From Pseudo-nitzschia pungens (Eukaryota > Bacillariophyta > Bacillariophyceae > Bacillariales > Bacillariaceae), in assembly GCA_037355855.1 (NCBI GenBank), contig CM074767.1, positions 2,480,001 through 2,544,000 on the forward strand: a DNA stretch of 64,000 nt, in the 5' to 3' direction. Position 1 is the first letter of the stretch, and the number at the start of each line of letters is the position of its first letter. The position numbers and the translations under genes are program-made. Below are positions 1 to 10,965 of this stretch, piece after piece. The notes under the pieces are model-generated. The model had not been told where the DNA came from and did no database searches. It was given only the letters and a program-made list of their open reading frames with translations.

Positions 1-957
1 GGCGGAACATGCATCGGCACCAGGGTTAAAGCTCCGCGTCAGGACATGGATTCGAGCGGTTTGATAATCTTCGATTGTAACTTTTCCACCAAATCCTTGG
101 GGTGAAGCAGCAGTCAGTGCTTTATATTCAGAAGCGACCATTTCTTGGTACATTACGACTACTGCAAAGTTCCAAGAATGATGGCCTAACATATTTTGAA
201 GCTCAGATCGACTTTTCAGAAGAGGATGGTGTGCGCTCAATTCATCCCAGCTGGGCAAGGATTTGAAATACGATTCACGTAGCTTTTCCTTTTGACCGCC
301 GGGACTATCAGTCATTTCCCCATCTTCGTTTCCACCCTCTTCTGGCACTGCCTCTTGCTCTGAAAGACGTCTTCTTTCGTGAGCTAGATAGGCGGCCAGG
401 AAAGCACCTCCCGGAAGTGGATTATCTGTCAATTCGTGCCGGGCTTTCCATAGACGTTCGATTTGCACAAAGTCACTTCGAAGTGCATCGATTTCCCAGA
501 TTTGAAACTCTCTTGGAATCTCTACAAGGGTGTCCCCACGGCGAATGGGTCGCGTGCCAGCGGCCGAAGCTTGGAGAGTCCGACGAGTGGCTTCGATCTT
601 GCCGTTGCCACACCATGCCTTGTTGTTAGCTTTGTCGTTTTTTTTCTTTGCGTAACCGGTCTCATCACAGGCCTTTCCCAAATAGTCAGCGAATAATGGT
701 TCAACTGTCAAATTGGTATTGATGACACTCATGAAATTGTCGTCATTTTTAGAAATAGGGTCTGAATTACCACTGTTCAAAACCAAACCCAAGGCAATCG
801 CCACCACAAGTGCGACTACACCATAGAGAGTCAACTGATAGATGCTGCCGCCATCATTTTTCGCGCCACTGCTACTTCTCAATTTTTCGTTGGGTCCAAA
901 GTCCGAACTTTTCCCACTTTTTCTTGGTGAAGTGTTCTTCCGTTTCTTCGCAGCCAT
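1..957 (-). CDS. SET-domain (Rubisco LSMT-like) membrane-anchored methyltransferase, 3' end beyond window
   Basis: The frame is open from ATG at 957 down to base 1, giving 319 codons with no stop, so the C-terminus lies outside the window. The protein starts with a Lys/Arg/Ser-rich tail (residues 1-36), then one hydrophobic segment (about 41-61), then a region colinear with the complete gene at 51437-53747. Shared landmarks are the P-I-R-R-G-D-T-L-like SET entry motif, the EIPREFQIW segment, GGAFLAAYLAHE, and YFKSLPSWDELSAHHPLL. By analogy with Rubisco LSMT/SETD3 proteins this would be a SAM-dependent lysine or histidine methyltransferase; the catalytic NHxxN part is not visible because of the truncation. 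The anchor suggests an endomembrane location. Family assignment is good; substrate is unknown. It points away from the eL37 gene across a 600-bp divergent promoter region. Confidence 0.8.
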   Translation of the reverse strand, partial: MAAKKRKNTSPRKSGKSSDFGPNEKLRSSSGAKNDGGSIYQLTLYGVVALVVAIALGLVLNSGNSDPISKNDDNFMSVINTNLTVEPLFADYLGKACDETGYAKKKNDKANNKAWCGNGKIEATRRTLQASAAGTRPIRRGDTLVEIPREFQIWEIDALRSDFVQIERLWKARHELTDNPLPGGAFLAAYLAHERRRLSEQEAVPEEGGNEDGEMTDSPGGQKEKLRESYFKSLPSWDELSAHHPLLKSRSELQNMLGHHSWNFAVVVMYQEMVASEYKALTAASPQGFGGKVTIEDYQTARIHVLTRSFNPGADACSA

Positions 958-1557
958 TGCAGCAGACCAAAAATTTCTTTCTATTTACGCTGTCTGTAGT
1001 TTTCGTACAATGCCTCTTCAAAAGTAACTATTGATACTTTTACACGTACAATTAGATTCAACTTTCGCCGAGAACCGAAAACATAACACCTTTTTTGATT
1101 GAGATGGTGTCCGCTGTATCAATCTCAACAACAAGAGTTTCAGGGCATCACGAAACAGTGATAAGGTTTACCGTACGGTAGAGGAAGAAGATGATTCATT
1201 CATTCCTTTGATCTTGCTTTTTTTTCAAAAATTGCTCTTCTTACTCGACCGCGCGAGACAGACGGCATGAGATTGACTGTTAATTTATTACCGTTGTGTA
1301 AAAACAAAAAACAAAAAAATCCTGAACATCACTATCCCGATCTCTATCATATTCTGAAATCTGAAACTACCTCGAACTCTACAGTATTTGGATGTACCGG
1401 CTTACTATTTACTAAATCGGCTCACTGAACCAACTGTTCAAAAATTCAGGAACGCCGTGAGACGTCCTTCATCACACCTCACCGCTCGTACCTGCAACCT
1501 TACGAACAACTACTCCTTCACGCCTATTGACCATACCGATAGAATTAGACTAGCAAG
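958..1557. other. Divergent intergenic/promoter region
   Basis: This holds the 5' leaders of the SET gene (-) and the eL37 gene (+). It is AT-rich with short poly-T/poly-A runs (for example near 1212 and 1305). No further gene is convincing. The short ORFs here have no recognisable content. Confidence 0.5.
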
Positions 1558-2162
1558 ATGGTACGTCAATCAGTAAACGTCGAAAACTCAAGAAGGAATG
1601 CCGACAATGAAATTATGTTGATCAGTGCAGCACTGGAAAGACTCAATGTTGAACGGGCGTGATGGTGTGATGAATGCTGGTTTCGAGGATATAAGTCGGT
1701 GGTCAAAGTACTCGGGCGATTTTGTCGATCCTTGTTCGTACCACTGCATCAGATTCCCTTGCTGCTCAGATCATGATTGGAACTGGAGAGATAGCAACGG
1801 AGATATACATCAGTACGATGTACGCCCCAATACTTATCACAAGTCTAGAGTCTGACGCAAATCCATTCGTTTTCTTTTTTTTCTGAACACCACAGACTAA
1901 GGGTACCACTTCATTCGGAAAGAGACACAACAAGTCTCACACGTCGTGCCGCAGATGCGGAAAGGTTTCTTTCCACATCCAAAAGTCGACTTGCTCTTCT
2001 TGCGGATACCCCTCGAAGAAGATGAGACAGTTCAACTGGGGACAGAAGGCCAAGGGTCGCCGCACAGAGGGAACTGGACGCATGCGATACATGAAGACCA
2101 TGACCCGCAAATTCAAGAATGGATTCAGAGAAGGAACACAAGCTAAGAAGCAAACCGCTTAG
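1558..2162 (+). CDS. RPL37: 60S ribosomal protein eL37, two exons
   Basis: Exon 1 is only the start codon, ATG at 1558-1560, directly followed by a GTACGT donor. The intron runs 1561-1895 (335 bp) and ends in a pyrimidine tract plus CAG. Exon 2 (1896-2162) reads [15 protein letters not shown] and so on to TAG, giving 89 residues, close to the usual 88-97 for this family. The zinc-finger cysteines are present as CRRC and CSSC with the HIQKST linker, followed by the conserved GTGRMRYMK segment and a basic tail. The product is a cytosolic large-subunit protein that binds rRNA through a Zn-ribbon. A splice site directly after ATG is common in ribosomal protein genes, but it means exon 1 is invisible to ORF calling. 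The 3' end is convergent with the ThrRS gene, 349 bp away. Confidence 0.93.
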
Positions 2163-2511
2163 ATTGACCTTTAGAGATGAATAAATTTACAAAACCCCCT
2201 TTAAGCTCCTCTTTCGGTAACAAAACTACGAATAGTTTTATATTGCGTTTCAATAAATTGGGAAAGAGTTCTGTCTGATGGAAGAGGACTGAATTGACAA
2301 ATAGAGTTGTGACAAGGATATGTGGATTGACGAACATAAACGCTTAGTCTTGTGCATGATGTTGAAATCGTAGAAAGAATAATTTCAGGACTTCTGTGAT
2401 TGTTCATACGAGTATACCGTAAATACGAAGAGACGACTACAGGTTATGATACATGAGATTGCCTCACTTTATTAACATGTCGCCTATGCGATGGAGCGAA
2501 CGCCGAAAATA

Positions 2512-4669
2512 CTATTTAGCTTCTTTCTCTTCCACCTCACCGACCTTCGTCATTTCAACGGTGTTTTCCACACATAGGTTCAGCTCTTCCAACAATTCGT
2601 CAACTCCGAAGGAACCCAAGTCACCAAGTTTGCGGCTACGGATTGCTAGCTTGCCTGTTTCCATTTCCTTGTTTCCGACAACAGCCATGATTGGTACTCG
2701 TTGTTGTTCTGCATTGCGGATTTGCTTTGCCAATCGCTCTGTACCGCGGTCGACCTCAACTCGGATGCCTGCCTTTTTGGCCTTGGCAGCAATCTCGTGG
2801 CAGTAGTCTTGAACTGCGTCTGTGACGGGGAGAAGTTTGAGCTGAACGGGTGCAATCCAGAAAGGGAAGTCTCCGGCACAGTTTTCTGTCAAGATACCGA
2901 AAAAACGTTCCAAAGACCCAAAGATGGCACGGTGAACCATGATTGGGCGTTCTTTAGTACCCTCCTTGCTTGTGTATTCCAATCCGAATCGTTCAGGCAA
3001 GTTGAAATCGCACTGAACAGTAGAGCATTGCCATTGACGACCGATCGCATCACGGATCTTGAGATCAATCTTAGGACCATAGAAGGCACCACCACCCTCG
3101 TCGATACCATAGTCCCATCCTTTCTTCTCGAGGGCACCTCGCAAAGCTAGCGTTGCAGCATCCCAAATCTCATCAGAACCCACGGCCTTCTCAGGACGTG
3201 TGGACAACATAATCTCGTATTTGTCGAAACCAAACTTGGTGAGGATGGTCTCAATCAAGTCACAGACGCGTACGATTTCGTCTTCGAGTTGTTCGGGTAG
3301 GCAGAAGATATGGGCATCATCCTGGGTGAAACCTCGAACGCGGAAAAGTCCGTGGAGGGTACCAGAACGTTCGTATCTGTTTCGCGTTTGGTATACGAAG
3401 GGAACAGAATGAATTAACTGTGAGAAAACAAAGACAAGTTCACAACTTCGACATTCAGACGCCAATAAAGAATTCGTACCTGTATACAGTTCCAAGCTCA
3501 CCCCATCGGATGGGGAGATCTCGATAAGATCGCAACTCATCGGCATACATCAGACAATGGAAGGGGCAGTTCATCGGTTTGATTTGGTACATTTCATTTT
3601 CGACATCCATTTGATCAAACATATCCGAGCGGTAGAAATCAAAATGACCGGACGTTTTCCACAGGTTCAAGTTGGCAATGTGTGGGGTGTAAATGATATC
3701 ATATCCATCCTCCTCGTGGGCGGACTTCCAGAAATCTTCGATGATCTTGCGAACCTTGGATCCCTTAGGATGCCAGAAGACAAGGCCACCACCGGCGTCT
3801 TCCTGAATGGAAAAGAGGTCCAACTTTTTACCGAGCATACGGTGGTCTCTCTTCTTTGCCTCCTCCATCATTTTCTTGTACTGTTTAAGTTGAGTTGGAT
3901 CTTTCCAAGCTGTGGCATAAATGCGTTGCAACATTTCACGATTTTCGTCTCCTCGCCAGTACGCTCCCGCAACACTTTGCAGCGCCAAAGCTTTCTTTGG
4001 AATTTCATTCGTCGTTTCAACGTGAGGTCCTGCGCACAAATCCCACCATTCATCTCCGATGTGATATAGTGTGATCGGCTCTTGCAGTCCTTCGAGAATT
4101 TCTAGTTTGAAGGGTTCGTTCAATTCTTTAATTCTTCTTTCCGCCTCCTCGCGGCTAACCTCCTCCCTGGTGATGGGGTAGTTCTTGCCAATAATCTTAT
4201 CCATTTCTTTCTTGATTTTTTTCAAATCTTGATCGTTCAGTTTCCGCGCCTCAATTGTTTCTCCTGTCTCAGGATCGGTGGTTTCTGGGAAGTAGAAATC
4301 GTAATAAAAACCGTTGTCGATCCACGGTCCAATGGTGACTTGAGCCTCTGGAAAAAGTCTCTGAACTGCCATGGCCATCACGTGGGCAGACGAGTGGCGA
4401 ATTTTAAGTAATTGCTCGTCGTTATCGTTCGTGGGCAATTCATCGAAAACATCAGTGTCAGTGGTTGCTTTTTCAGGAGCCACTGTTGCCATTAAACGTG
4501 ACGTGACGTCAGATTTAGCCATTGAATACCGCGACGAGAAAGACGATGCAATAGATGGCACAATTTGTCGAGACGCCGCCCGTTGCACACCGGGGGTGAA
4601 TGCCAACGCATTTCTTGCTGTCGCGAAGAAGATTGTTGACAACATAACGCTGTTGAAAGCACACTTCAT
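2512..4669 (-). CDS. Organellar threonyl-tRNA synthetase, two exons
   Basis: Exon 1 runs 4669-3480 and exon 2 runs 3376-2512; the 103-bp intron (3377-3479) has GTACGA at the donor and CAG at the acceptor. The junction restores the class II motif 2 region GTVYRYERSGTLHGL. Total length is 684 residues. Residues 1-23 form a signal peptide followed by ALA-FTP (cleavage before F24), the pattern of diatom plastid bipartite presequences. After the transit region come the editing-domain motifs HSSAH (92-96) and CAGPH, the catalytic core with the zinc ligands in MNCPFH, DDAHIF and HRAIFGS, and a C-terminal anticodon-binding domain. No TGS domain fits between presequence and editing domain. The enzyme charges tRNA-Thr, probably in the plastid and perhaps also in mitochondria. 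Confidence 0.93.
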
Positions 4670-4694
4670 ATTATAATATTTTCAATCTTGTTCT

Positions 4695-5190
4695 ATGGGA
4701 AATCACTCCAATACAGAGGCAATCTTATACAAATTAGAGAATCGGTAGGTGTGCAGCAACAGCTGTTATGGATCCACTAGTGTTTGGCTCGATCAAGGAC
4801 CTGACGCTGAGCTGCCTCGAGTGCAAATTAACGAAAGTGAACTTGAGAGAGAACGAGTAAGTTAGTGTTCCGAGAGGCGTCTTCTAGATGGAAATCTAAT
4901 TTGATGGCTGACTGTGATGATGTGTGATGTGATGTGTTTTCGTACCGCAGTTCCGACTGTGCTTCCCCGTGTTAGCTGAAGTCCGTCGTAAGTTACTAGA
5001 ACATGGTAAGATCTTATGTAAAAGCTGCAAACGCGTAGTGACGTTCAGTTTTCTCACTATTTATTCATATGATTACATTATATTGTGATTATCTATCATA
5101 GGACATAGAATGGTAAGAACCCAGAAAATTCTTCCAAAACACCAAAAATCTAGAGTTAACCTTACCGTACAGTACCGGTACGTAAGGTAA
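4695..5190 (+). CDS. Small multi-exon gene of unknown function (structure tentative)
   Basis: A clear reading frame crosses a perfect-consensus intron: exon sequence ending at 4856 (...ELPRVQINESELERER), donor GTAAGT at 4857, acceptor CAG at 4950, next exon 4951-5005 (FRLCFPVLAEVRRKLLEH) and another GTAAG donor at 5006. The first exon can be joined to ATG 4695 (MGNHSNTEAILYKLENR) only by removing a 36-nt GTAGGT...TAG segment (4745-4780), which is very short for an intron. The last exon may start at 5102 and end at TAA 5190. The product would be about 90 residues, charged and helical. I do not recognise the family. It is divergent from the ThrRS gene, with the two ATGs only 25 bp apart. The middle exons are more certain than the ends; a decayed gene is an alternative. 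Confidence 0.4.
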
Positions 5191-5398
5191 GATTACCGTA
5201 ACTTACTGGTGCGTTCGTTGTCGCTAAATTACACGTCAAAGTTGTCCTAGTAGGTAGCGGTTCGTAAATTAGGTACCGTACGTATGGCGTTTGACAGTTC
5301 AGACCACACCTACAAAATTCACTTTTTACATATGCACCTACATGATGTACGTACGTACGAATATTATTAACATGTAAGATTACTTCGTACAAAATATC

Positions 5399-5487
5399 GG
5401 AATTTCAAGCAGCTGTCAAGTTCACGCCTGGACATAATAAGCGGACGACACTCTCGGTGGACAGGGTGGACAGCTGTTGGCAATTCC
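5399..5487. repeat. Foldback (MITE-like) element, copy 1
   Basis: Imperfect inverted repeats of 19 bp: GGAATTTCAAGCAGCTGTC at 5399-5417 and GACAGCTGTTGGCAATTCC at 5469-5487. The outer GGAATT and the inner CAGCTGTC are the conserved parts, shared with copy 2 at 6693-6773. There is no coding content. It could be a tiny non-autonomous DNA transposon. Confidence 0.6.
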
Positions 5488-6692
5488 GTACCGTACATTA
5501 CGGTAAGATTAGTTATGTTGAGTTCACAATAGCCTTTTTGGAAAAAATCTTGGATAAAAACTTCCGAATTTCACTTCGGAGCCCCAAGGAGGCGATCATT
5601 CTCAATGAAATAGTAGTAAGTTACTTCGTAGTAGTGATTATGAGTTCCTGAATCAGGTTAGTAAAAGTAAGTTACGGTAAACATCTTCGTCAAAGACCCT
5701 CTACGTTGAATCGAAGAAGTGTGGAGTTCCATTACTTTGTGCACCACGAATGGGAATCAACTGTACCGGTAGTCGTTTCCTTCCAGTGAAATACAATAAT
5801 ATTTTGCCTTGCAAGAAGAGAACTCGAAATGAATGAAGACAATCAGATCCGCACATTCCACCGTATGTGAAAAATACATAACTGCTGCAAATAATACTAA
5901 TAAGAAAGCGTTGGGTAAAAGAAATTTTCCTTGCAAAGGATTTGCACCCACGGCAATACCGCATCACGTCCACATACATAGCTGGTGAGATAAATACAAC
6001 ATTCGCATCTTCTTCCACAACATTTCCCTCATAGTAGGCGAGACTGCATGATGATCATCCGTCATCGGGTTAGCATAAGATCTACTACTTCTGTGATACA
6101 TCTTAGGATTGGTTCGTGCCACATAAAAAACACTAGGGGAGATAGCACGAAACAAACGATAGGTTGTAAGCTAAGTTACTACGGGATTCCAAACAGCTGT
6201 TCCCCAGTTTCAGTAGATATTCTGAGTAGTATGGGACGTAGAAGAGGGAGATAGGTGATTTGAATTACTTCGTATGAAATATGTGGTAACGGGGAAAGGA
6301 ATTCAGGGCGAGGATCGAAACTTTTCCAATGATTTCAGTAAGAACACTCCGATACGGAGCTTTGTCCCAAGTCACTCGTCACTTAGATTCATGAATTACT
6401 TTCGTACAGCACTGCAATTTAGTTTCCACTCTAGTAATTGGACTCATAACACAATACAATACATTGGAAATATTCATGGAAATGTTAACAAGATACCGGT
6501 ATATGAACCTATCAGTGTCAATATATGCGCAACGAATAATCAATAAAATGAAAGGTACAATTTGTCTTGCTATGTGGAGTTAATCATAAGAAGTATTATT
6601 CCATTCCTGGTACGCTTTCTCGAAAGACAAGAGGCCGACACTATCATGCACTACAGAATATGGCAGTCGCGGTCGTTCTTTTCGATACTACA

Positions 6693-6773
6693 AAATTCCT
6701 ATCAGCTGTCCTCCGGTTCTACACCCCCAACTACTAATTTCTGCGGAAACTGGGGGACAGCTGATAGGAATTT
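6693..6773. repeat. Foldback (MITE-like) element, copy 2
   Basis: Perfect 19-bp inverted repeats: AAATTCCTATCAGCTGTCC at 6693-6711 and its complement at 6755-6773. Weaker pairing continues inward (left TCCGGTT against right GGAAACTGGGG). Termini and CAGCTGTCC core match copy 1; a half-copy with CAGCTGTTCCCCAGTTTC lies near 6184-6212. Confidence 0.65.
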
Positions 6774-7544
6774 CTTAGTAGTGTTAGCGCATGTTTCCCT
6801 GGAGCAAATTCTAGATTGATACCGTAATTACCTCTCTTTAGATCTTTTCAACCAGCACCTTCCTATCACACGTATTCGAGAGTTCTAACACAGCAATTGC
6901 TGCCTCCTATGACCCGCAATCTGATCACGGAGTTTCAATCCTCATCGAGTCTTGTGGATACGTACGGTAGATACCATTGGCGCACATTACGACTTCTCCT
7001 TTTGTATGGATCAGAATCAGACAAGAAGCGCCTTCGCTTCGGAAGATTTCAGCAACCTTGTGACCCATATTCCAAACGCCCAACGGATGGACCTCGACCA
7101 ATTATCGAACTCACTAGGAATCGAATACCGAAAAGCCGATGAAAAAAATCTAAGGTACAAAAAATTCTAAACTGCCGAACATACCGGTACAACATACAGT
7201 ACTTGCACTGATTTTCGTGAACTTCCACGAATGAATCATCGGCTCGATGAGTAGGTACCCCTTAACCTTACCGGTAGGTGTTCTTACTGACAACAGGTGA
7301 GTTACTCGTAAGTTACCGCAAGTAAGACTTATCTCACTCAACAGCCGTATTTGCTTCGTTACGGTGTGAAATTAGATGAGACAGAACAGAAAGGTATCTT
7401 CTGAGATTGACATGAACAATTCGACCAAGTAAAAATGGATTGATTTGAATGTTCATTCTTTGCTGCGGTGGTGGTTCTTGTTCCGATAATTTCCTCCGAT
7501 GGTTTGACTGAATTTTTACTCTTCCTGAACTTAGGGAACGCGCC

Positions 7545-7622
7545 AGAATTCTTCTCGCAGGATTAGGTACAAGTATTCTCGCAGGATTAGGTAAGGTTAC
7601 AAGTATTCTCACAGGATTAGGT
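7545..7622. repeat. Short tandem repeat, about 25-30 bp unit, three copies
   Basis: Three successive copies of a unit containing ATTCTCGCAGGATTAGGTA, the third with CACAGG in place of CGCAGG. Spacing varies because of a small insertion (AGGTT) before the third copy. Confidence 0.7.
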
Positions 7623-8575
7623 AATCGTGACGTGTAGTTCGCTTACCGAACATTTTCCGTGTTCTAGGCTGCATTTTCAAGAAACAAATTCTGACACCCG
7701 AAAACAGATTTTTTTCTATGATCGCGCGCAGTGACCAAAGCAGAAGTGATCGTACGTTTTTCCCATCACAGGACTCACTCCCTTTACCCGGATTTCAGGG
7801 CCGAAATTTGATTTCAAACCGAAATTCAAACCGAAATTCCTGATTAATTACCGTAAGGATTAATTATGATCGACTCCACCTCGCCCAAATTGAAAAGGAC
7901 AGCAAATCCTCAACAATTCCTCCGCGACGTCTGCATAGAACTGACGGCTGTCTCAACTTCGAAAGCACCATTGTTTTACGTCGATAAATATATGATAGAC
8001 TGTGAGTTGAAATGTCTTTTGCTCCCTTTGATGGTTGAAGGAAGGTGGCTTGTTGTTTGCTGTGTTTCAGTAATTCATGACGATGAAAGCGGAACAAATG
8101 ATTTTCTTCCGTCAGTTGATGAATGAAGCTACGAAGTCGTGATTTCGGTTACGAGTTTACTCGAATTTGAGTCACGGGCTCCGTTTCCTCAGTACAAATG
8201 CCACGGAGATGGAATCTTATGGTTCGTGATTGGATTGGAAGAAAAGTTCGCACCTCGTGAACTTGTGTATTTTTGAGAAACAAATGGTTTTGGCAAGACT
8301 ATTCTGATGCACTCACATCTACACATTGTCCTGACTCTCTTATTGCACTTCAGCAATCGACAAACTGTAAATAGCTAGGGGGAACGCTGGGTCGAAGGAT
8401 TTGATAGTGTGCTTCACCATTTTTGCCAGGTACCACATTGAAAACAATTTGACTTTTTGTAGCTGTACGTTTATGGAGTGGGTTCTGTTGATCAAAATGT
8501 ACACGTCGGAGTAACAGACGCCCAAGTGGCTACGACGATCAACGAAAACTGACATTCATACGGAACAGCAAGACC

Positions 8576-9979
8576 ATGGATCCGACGCCAGAAGAAGCCG
8601 CGGAAGGATCCATTCTTGTCAAAGTGCTAGCAGCTGTACTCGAACGATTGGTGAACTCCAATATTGCAACAGCGAGAACAGACCCTGGACAGGTGACAAA
8701 GTTTCACGCACTTAAGGCACCTGGGATTGGTGTCCAACCTTATTTGGACAGGTATGTAAATGAACGGAGCGTTTGACTCGTTATTTTGTCATTGCACGAG
8801 CCAAATGTCGGTCACAAATCTAATTTATTTTCGCCTCTGTGTTCACGACGCCCCTTTTCCTTGCGACGAAGAATTCACAAGTATGCTTCATGTTCAAACG
8901 AGTGCTTCATATTGGCGCTCATCTATATCGACAGGTTGATCGAGAGGAATAACTTTTTGCTGACGGAGCTTAACGTTCACCGGGTGGTCATCACAGCTAT
9001 TTTATTAGCGGCAAAGTTTTTTGACGATGCCTACTACAACAACGCCTACTATGCAAAGGTAGGCGGAGTTCTAGTGAGCGAACTGAACGGTCTAGAAGTA
9101 GACTTTTTGTTTCGAATAAATTTTAGTCTGCATGTTCAACCCGAGGTATTCGAGAAATACAAAGCAGAGCTTGTTGCTCACTCAATCAATTCGGGTCTCA
9201 TACCACCTCAGCTCGCATCTCCTGTTGGAATGTCGAATGCACTAAGTAACATTCCCGAGACGGAAGCAGGATCGAGTGGAAATGGCATGGCGAGCAATGT
9301 AACAACAGCTCAACACAACGGTAGTCAGGAGCAACATACGACAATGCATGGAGGACCAACAGCTGGCGAAGTCAATTATGATGCGATGGTGGTTGCTCGA
9401 ACTCAAGTGACACCTTCGCCAACCAATGCCTCGCAAGAGTTAGCCGGTATCAGAAATACCAGTATGAACGTTTCTGTTTCTACGCAAGTGCCATCTGATG
9501 CAGCAGAACAACATAGAGCGCAAGAACCAGTGCATCAGCCTCAGACTGATGGTCACACAATATCCGCAACAGGAGCACACAATGGTACCACGACATTTCT
9601 TCAAATAATGATATCAGACGAGCAGGACATGGAGGAGCAACACCCACCCACAGTGTTTCTACAAAGGGCACAATCTCTTCCTCCTTTCTCTTCGGTGCAT
9701 TGTGTGGATCATGCTTTCAAACTCCCGTACAGCGCTCCGCCCATGCCTACAACAGCACCTATCATGAACGTAGACCGAATGAATTACCAAGTGATGATGA
9801 ACCAACTGTTCCCCATTGAAACTACGCTTGTGCACCACAATCATCAGAGTTCGGATGCGGCGATACCGACATCTACTACCATTGCAAATCATCCCACACA
9901 TCCGGCGAATGGACTTGTTGGTCATCACCCTGGAGGGGGTCTGGCACATATGGCATACGAAGTAGCGTTCAGCGGGTAG
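8576..9979 (+). CDS. PHO80-like (P/U-type) cyclin, two exons
   Basis: Exon 1 is 8576-8751, the intron 8752-8871 (120 bp, GTATGT...AAG), exon 2 8872-9979; total 427 residues. The junction gives [20 protein letters not shown], which is the start of the PHO80-type cyclin box. The box continues with IYIDRL, the [24 protein letters not shown] helix and the [16 protein letters not shown] end, spanning residues about 45-165. The remaining 260 residues are a low-complexity tail rich in Ser, Thr, Gln, His and Ala with no known domain. Diatoms have expanded families of such cyclins (dsCYC and P-type) that link nutrient and light signals to CDK activity; the exact partner here cannot be read from sequence. 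The kinase-binding Lys and Glu positions in the box appear kept. Confidence 0.88.
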
Positions 9980-10965
9980 AGTCGATTGTAGACCGTTCAT
10001 GACAAAACCATCGAATCTTTGTGCTATCGAGCGAGTGCACAAACGATTGAAGACACGATGGACTCAGTTGCCAATGTACAACAGTTCAATTCACATTGGG
10101 AGTGAACAGACCGTTGCGACAGCGGGGAAACTGCATAGCTCGAACTGCTGTACATCATTTTTCTTGAAATCACAATTTTTTTTCTACAGTAACCTTACGG
10201 TAAATAATACCAAGTAGTAGTAATATAGTTTCAAATCTGAAAACTGGAGACGTACGGTATCCGATTGAATGATTGCCTAAGTGAGACGTGATGACACTTC
10301 ATGGAGGTGGAGCGCCCGGGATAATCTGGATTCTAGTGAAGCTTGGGTGTTCTTCTAACAATAAACCTTACTTGTACCGAAAAGAAGCTTGATTTTCTTC
10401 GGTTCATCGGTAAATCTTCCCTGTTAAGACTTACCTACTGAGAAGTACTGTACTGTGTACAGTACTTACCTTTCTCATACCCGTACAATTACTATTATTA
10501 TTACTACACGAACATCATGAACAATGAACATGTACCGGTAATTAAATTACCGTAAGACCTTACCGTATCTGTTGGATGGATTCTGAATTCATTCTTCGAC
10601 GTTTTGACAAGAGTGTTTTTCACTTACGAAGTACTTCGTAATTTAGGAGTATTACGAGTACCTTACCAGGTACGAGCACTCGTACATGTACTGTGATACC
10701 GTACGAACATGGTGAACAAAACCGTCTCGGTTGAAAGCGTTTTCGTCTGAAACCCCTTTTGTTGATTGTTGAAAGATCAATCATCAATCCAGTTATTTTA
10801 GTTGGTTCAATCTTACGTTCGAACTAGCGTAAACCTTAACGTAGGAATACAAGAGTTGAAGGTGCAACTGCGAAAAGCTTCTACTTCTACCGTTCCAGCC
10901 CAACCAATCAGGTTCCGGTTCGTAGCAGAGGCTCTGCGCAATACACGTAATCTTCGTCCCAAACA
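9980..10965. other. Intergenic region
   Basis: 3' flank of the cyclin gene and promoter of PEX11. From about 10190 to 10720 it is dense in TTACCGTAAG/GTACTTACGAAGTAC-type strings, including palindromes such as GTACTGTACTGTGTACAGTAC near 10445. No gene is supported. Confidence 0.5.

Larger units (their letters stand above)
5191..8575. other. Gene-poor intergenic region rich in short repeats
   Basis: 3.4 kb without a convincing gene. It contains many short self-complementary strings of the GTAAGATTACCGTAAC/TACCGTAC type, two foldback elements (5399-5487, 6693-6773), a related half-element near 6184-6212, and a small tandem repeat (7545-7622). ORFs of about 60-105 codons here (for example 5701-6018 on minus, 7866-8126 on plus) show no domain, no splice context and no biased composition, so I do not call them genes. 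Confidence 0.5.

Noticed and set aside
5701..6018. 105-codon minus-strand ORF
   Set aside because: No recognisable family, no clear composition bias, and competing open frames overlap it.
7866..8126. 86-codon plus-strand ORF with a VDKYMIDCELKCLLLPL segment
   Set aside because: No family, no splice partners and surrounded by repeats; not strong enough to call.
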